A stretch of 15,687 nucleotides of DNA from Flavobacteriia bacterium (GTDB taxonomy: Bacteria; Bacteroidota; Bacteroidia; Flavobacteriales; Flavobacteriaceae): contig JAHBAN010000043.1 in the NCBI GenBank assembly GCA_018500075.1, forward strand, positions 1 to 15,687, in the 5' to 3' direction. Position 1 is the first letter of the stretch. Each line of letters opens with the position of its first letter. A program made the position numbers and the translations under genes. Under the pieces are notes generated by a model. The model saw only the letters and a program-made list of their open reading frames with translations, was not told where the DNA came from and made no database searches. Positions 15,685 through 15,687 of the stretch are shown in pieces.

Positions 15685-15687
15685 ATG
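15685..15687 (+). CDS. atpG: Start codon of the next gene, presumed atpG (F1 gamma)
   Basis: The window ends on an ATG 15 bases after the atpA stop, preceded by a strong GGGGGAG ribosome site (15670-15676) at 8-base spacing. In alphaproteobacterial F1 operons (atpHAGDC) the next gene is atpG, so this is inferred from context only. No coding sequence beyond the start codon is visible. Confidence 0.6.

Overview
The window is ordinary-looking core chromosome of an alphaproteobacterium, most likely Rhodobacterales (Rhodobacteraceae/Roseobacter group). The basis is the gene order tolR-tolA-tolB-pal-cpoB-tilS-ftsH, an F1 ATP synthase operon that begins at atpH with no F0 genes just upstream, high-GC codon use with many GTG/TTG starts, and protein sequences that look like that group. 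I see no mobile element, CRISPR array, rRNA or tRNA, and no obviously novel system. The findings are mostly local oddities in known genes.

Layout, left to right. Positions 1-4261 (+) hold the cell-envelope Tol-Pal operon: the 3' end of tolR, then tolA, tolB, pal and cpoB (ybgF). It continues with almost no gap into tilS (4258-5451, tRNA-Ile lysidine synthetase). A 124-base gap with a plausible sigma70/sigma32-type promoter leads to ftsH (TTG start at 5576), which overlaps a tam-like methyltransferase by 4 bases (7501-8283).

Positions 8287-11586 (-) hold clpA followed 3 bases later by a secreted M23 metallopeptidase. This pair runs convergently into tam with only 3 bases between the stop codons. 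Upstream of clpA on the same strand is gloB (glyoxalase II, 11742-12464), followed by a possible hairpin terminator. gloB is divergent from a methyltransferase-like gene (12526-13266, +).

A 303-base non-coding stretch (13267-13569) then leads into the F1 ATP synthase operon on + : atpH, atpA, and the start codon of atpG in the last three bases.

Functionally, the left part maintains the envelope: Tol-Pal energises outer-membrane constriction and CpoB links it to peptidoglycan synthesis. FtsH and ClpA are the two AAA+ proteolysis components, one in the membrane and one in the cytosol. GloB detoxifies methylglyoxal adducts. AtpH/AtpA belong to the ATP synthase catalytic sector. The most distinctive local structure is a six-unit, 12-bp in-frame tandem array inside the CpoB signal sequence (3392-3463).
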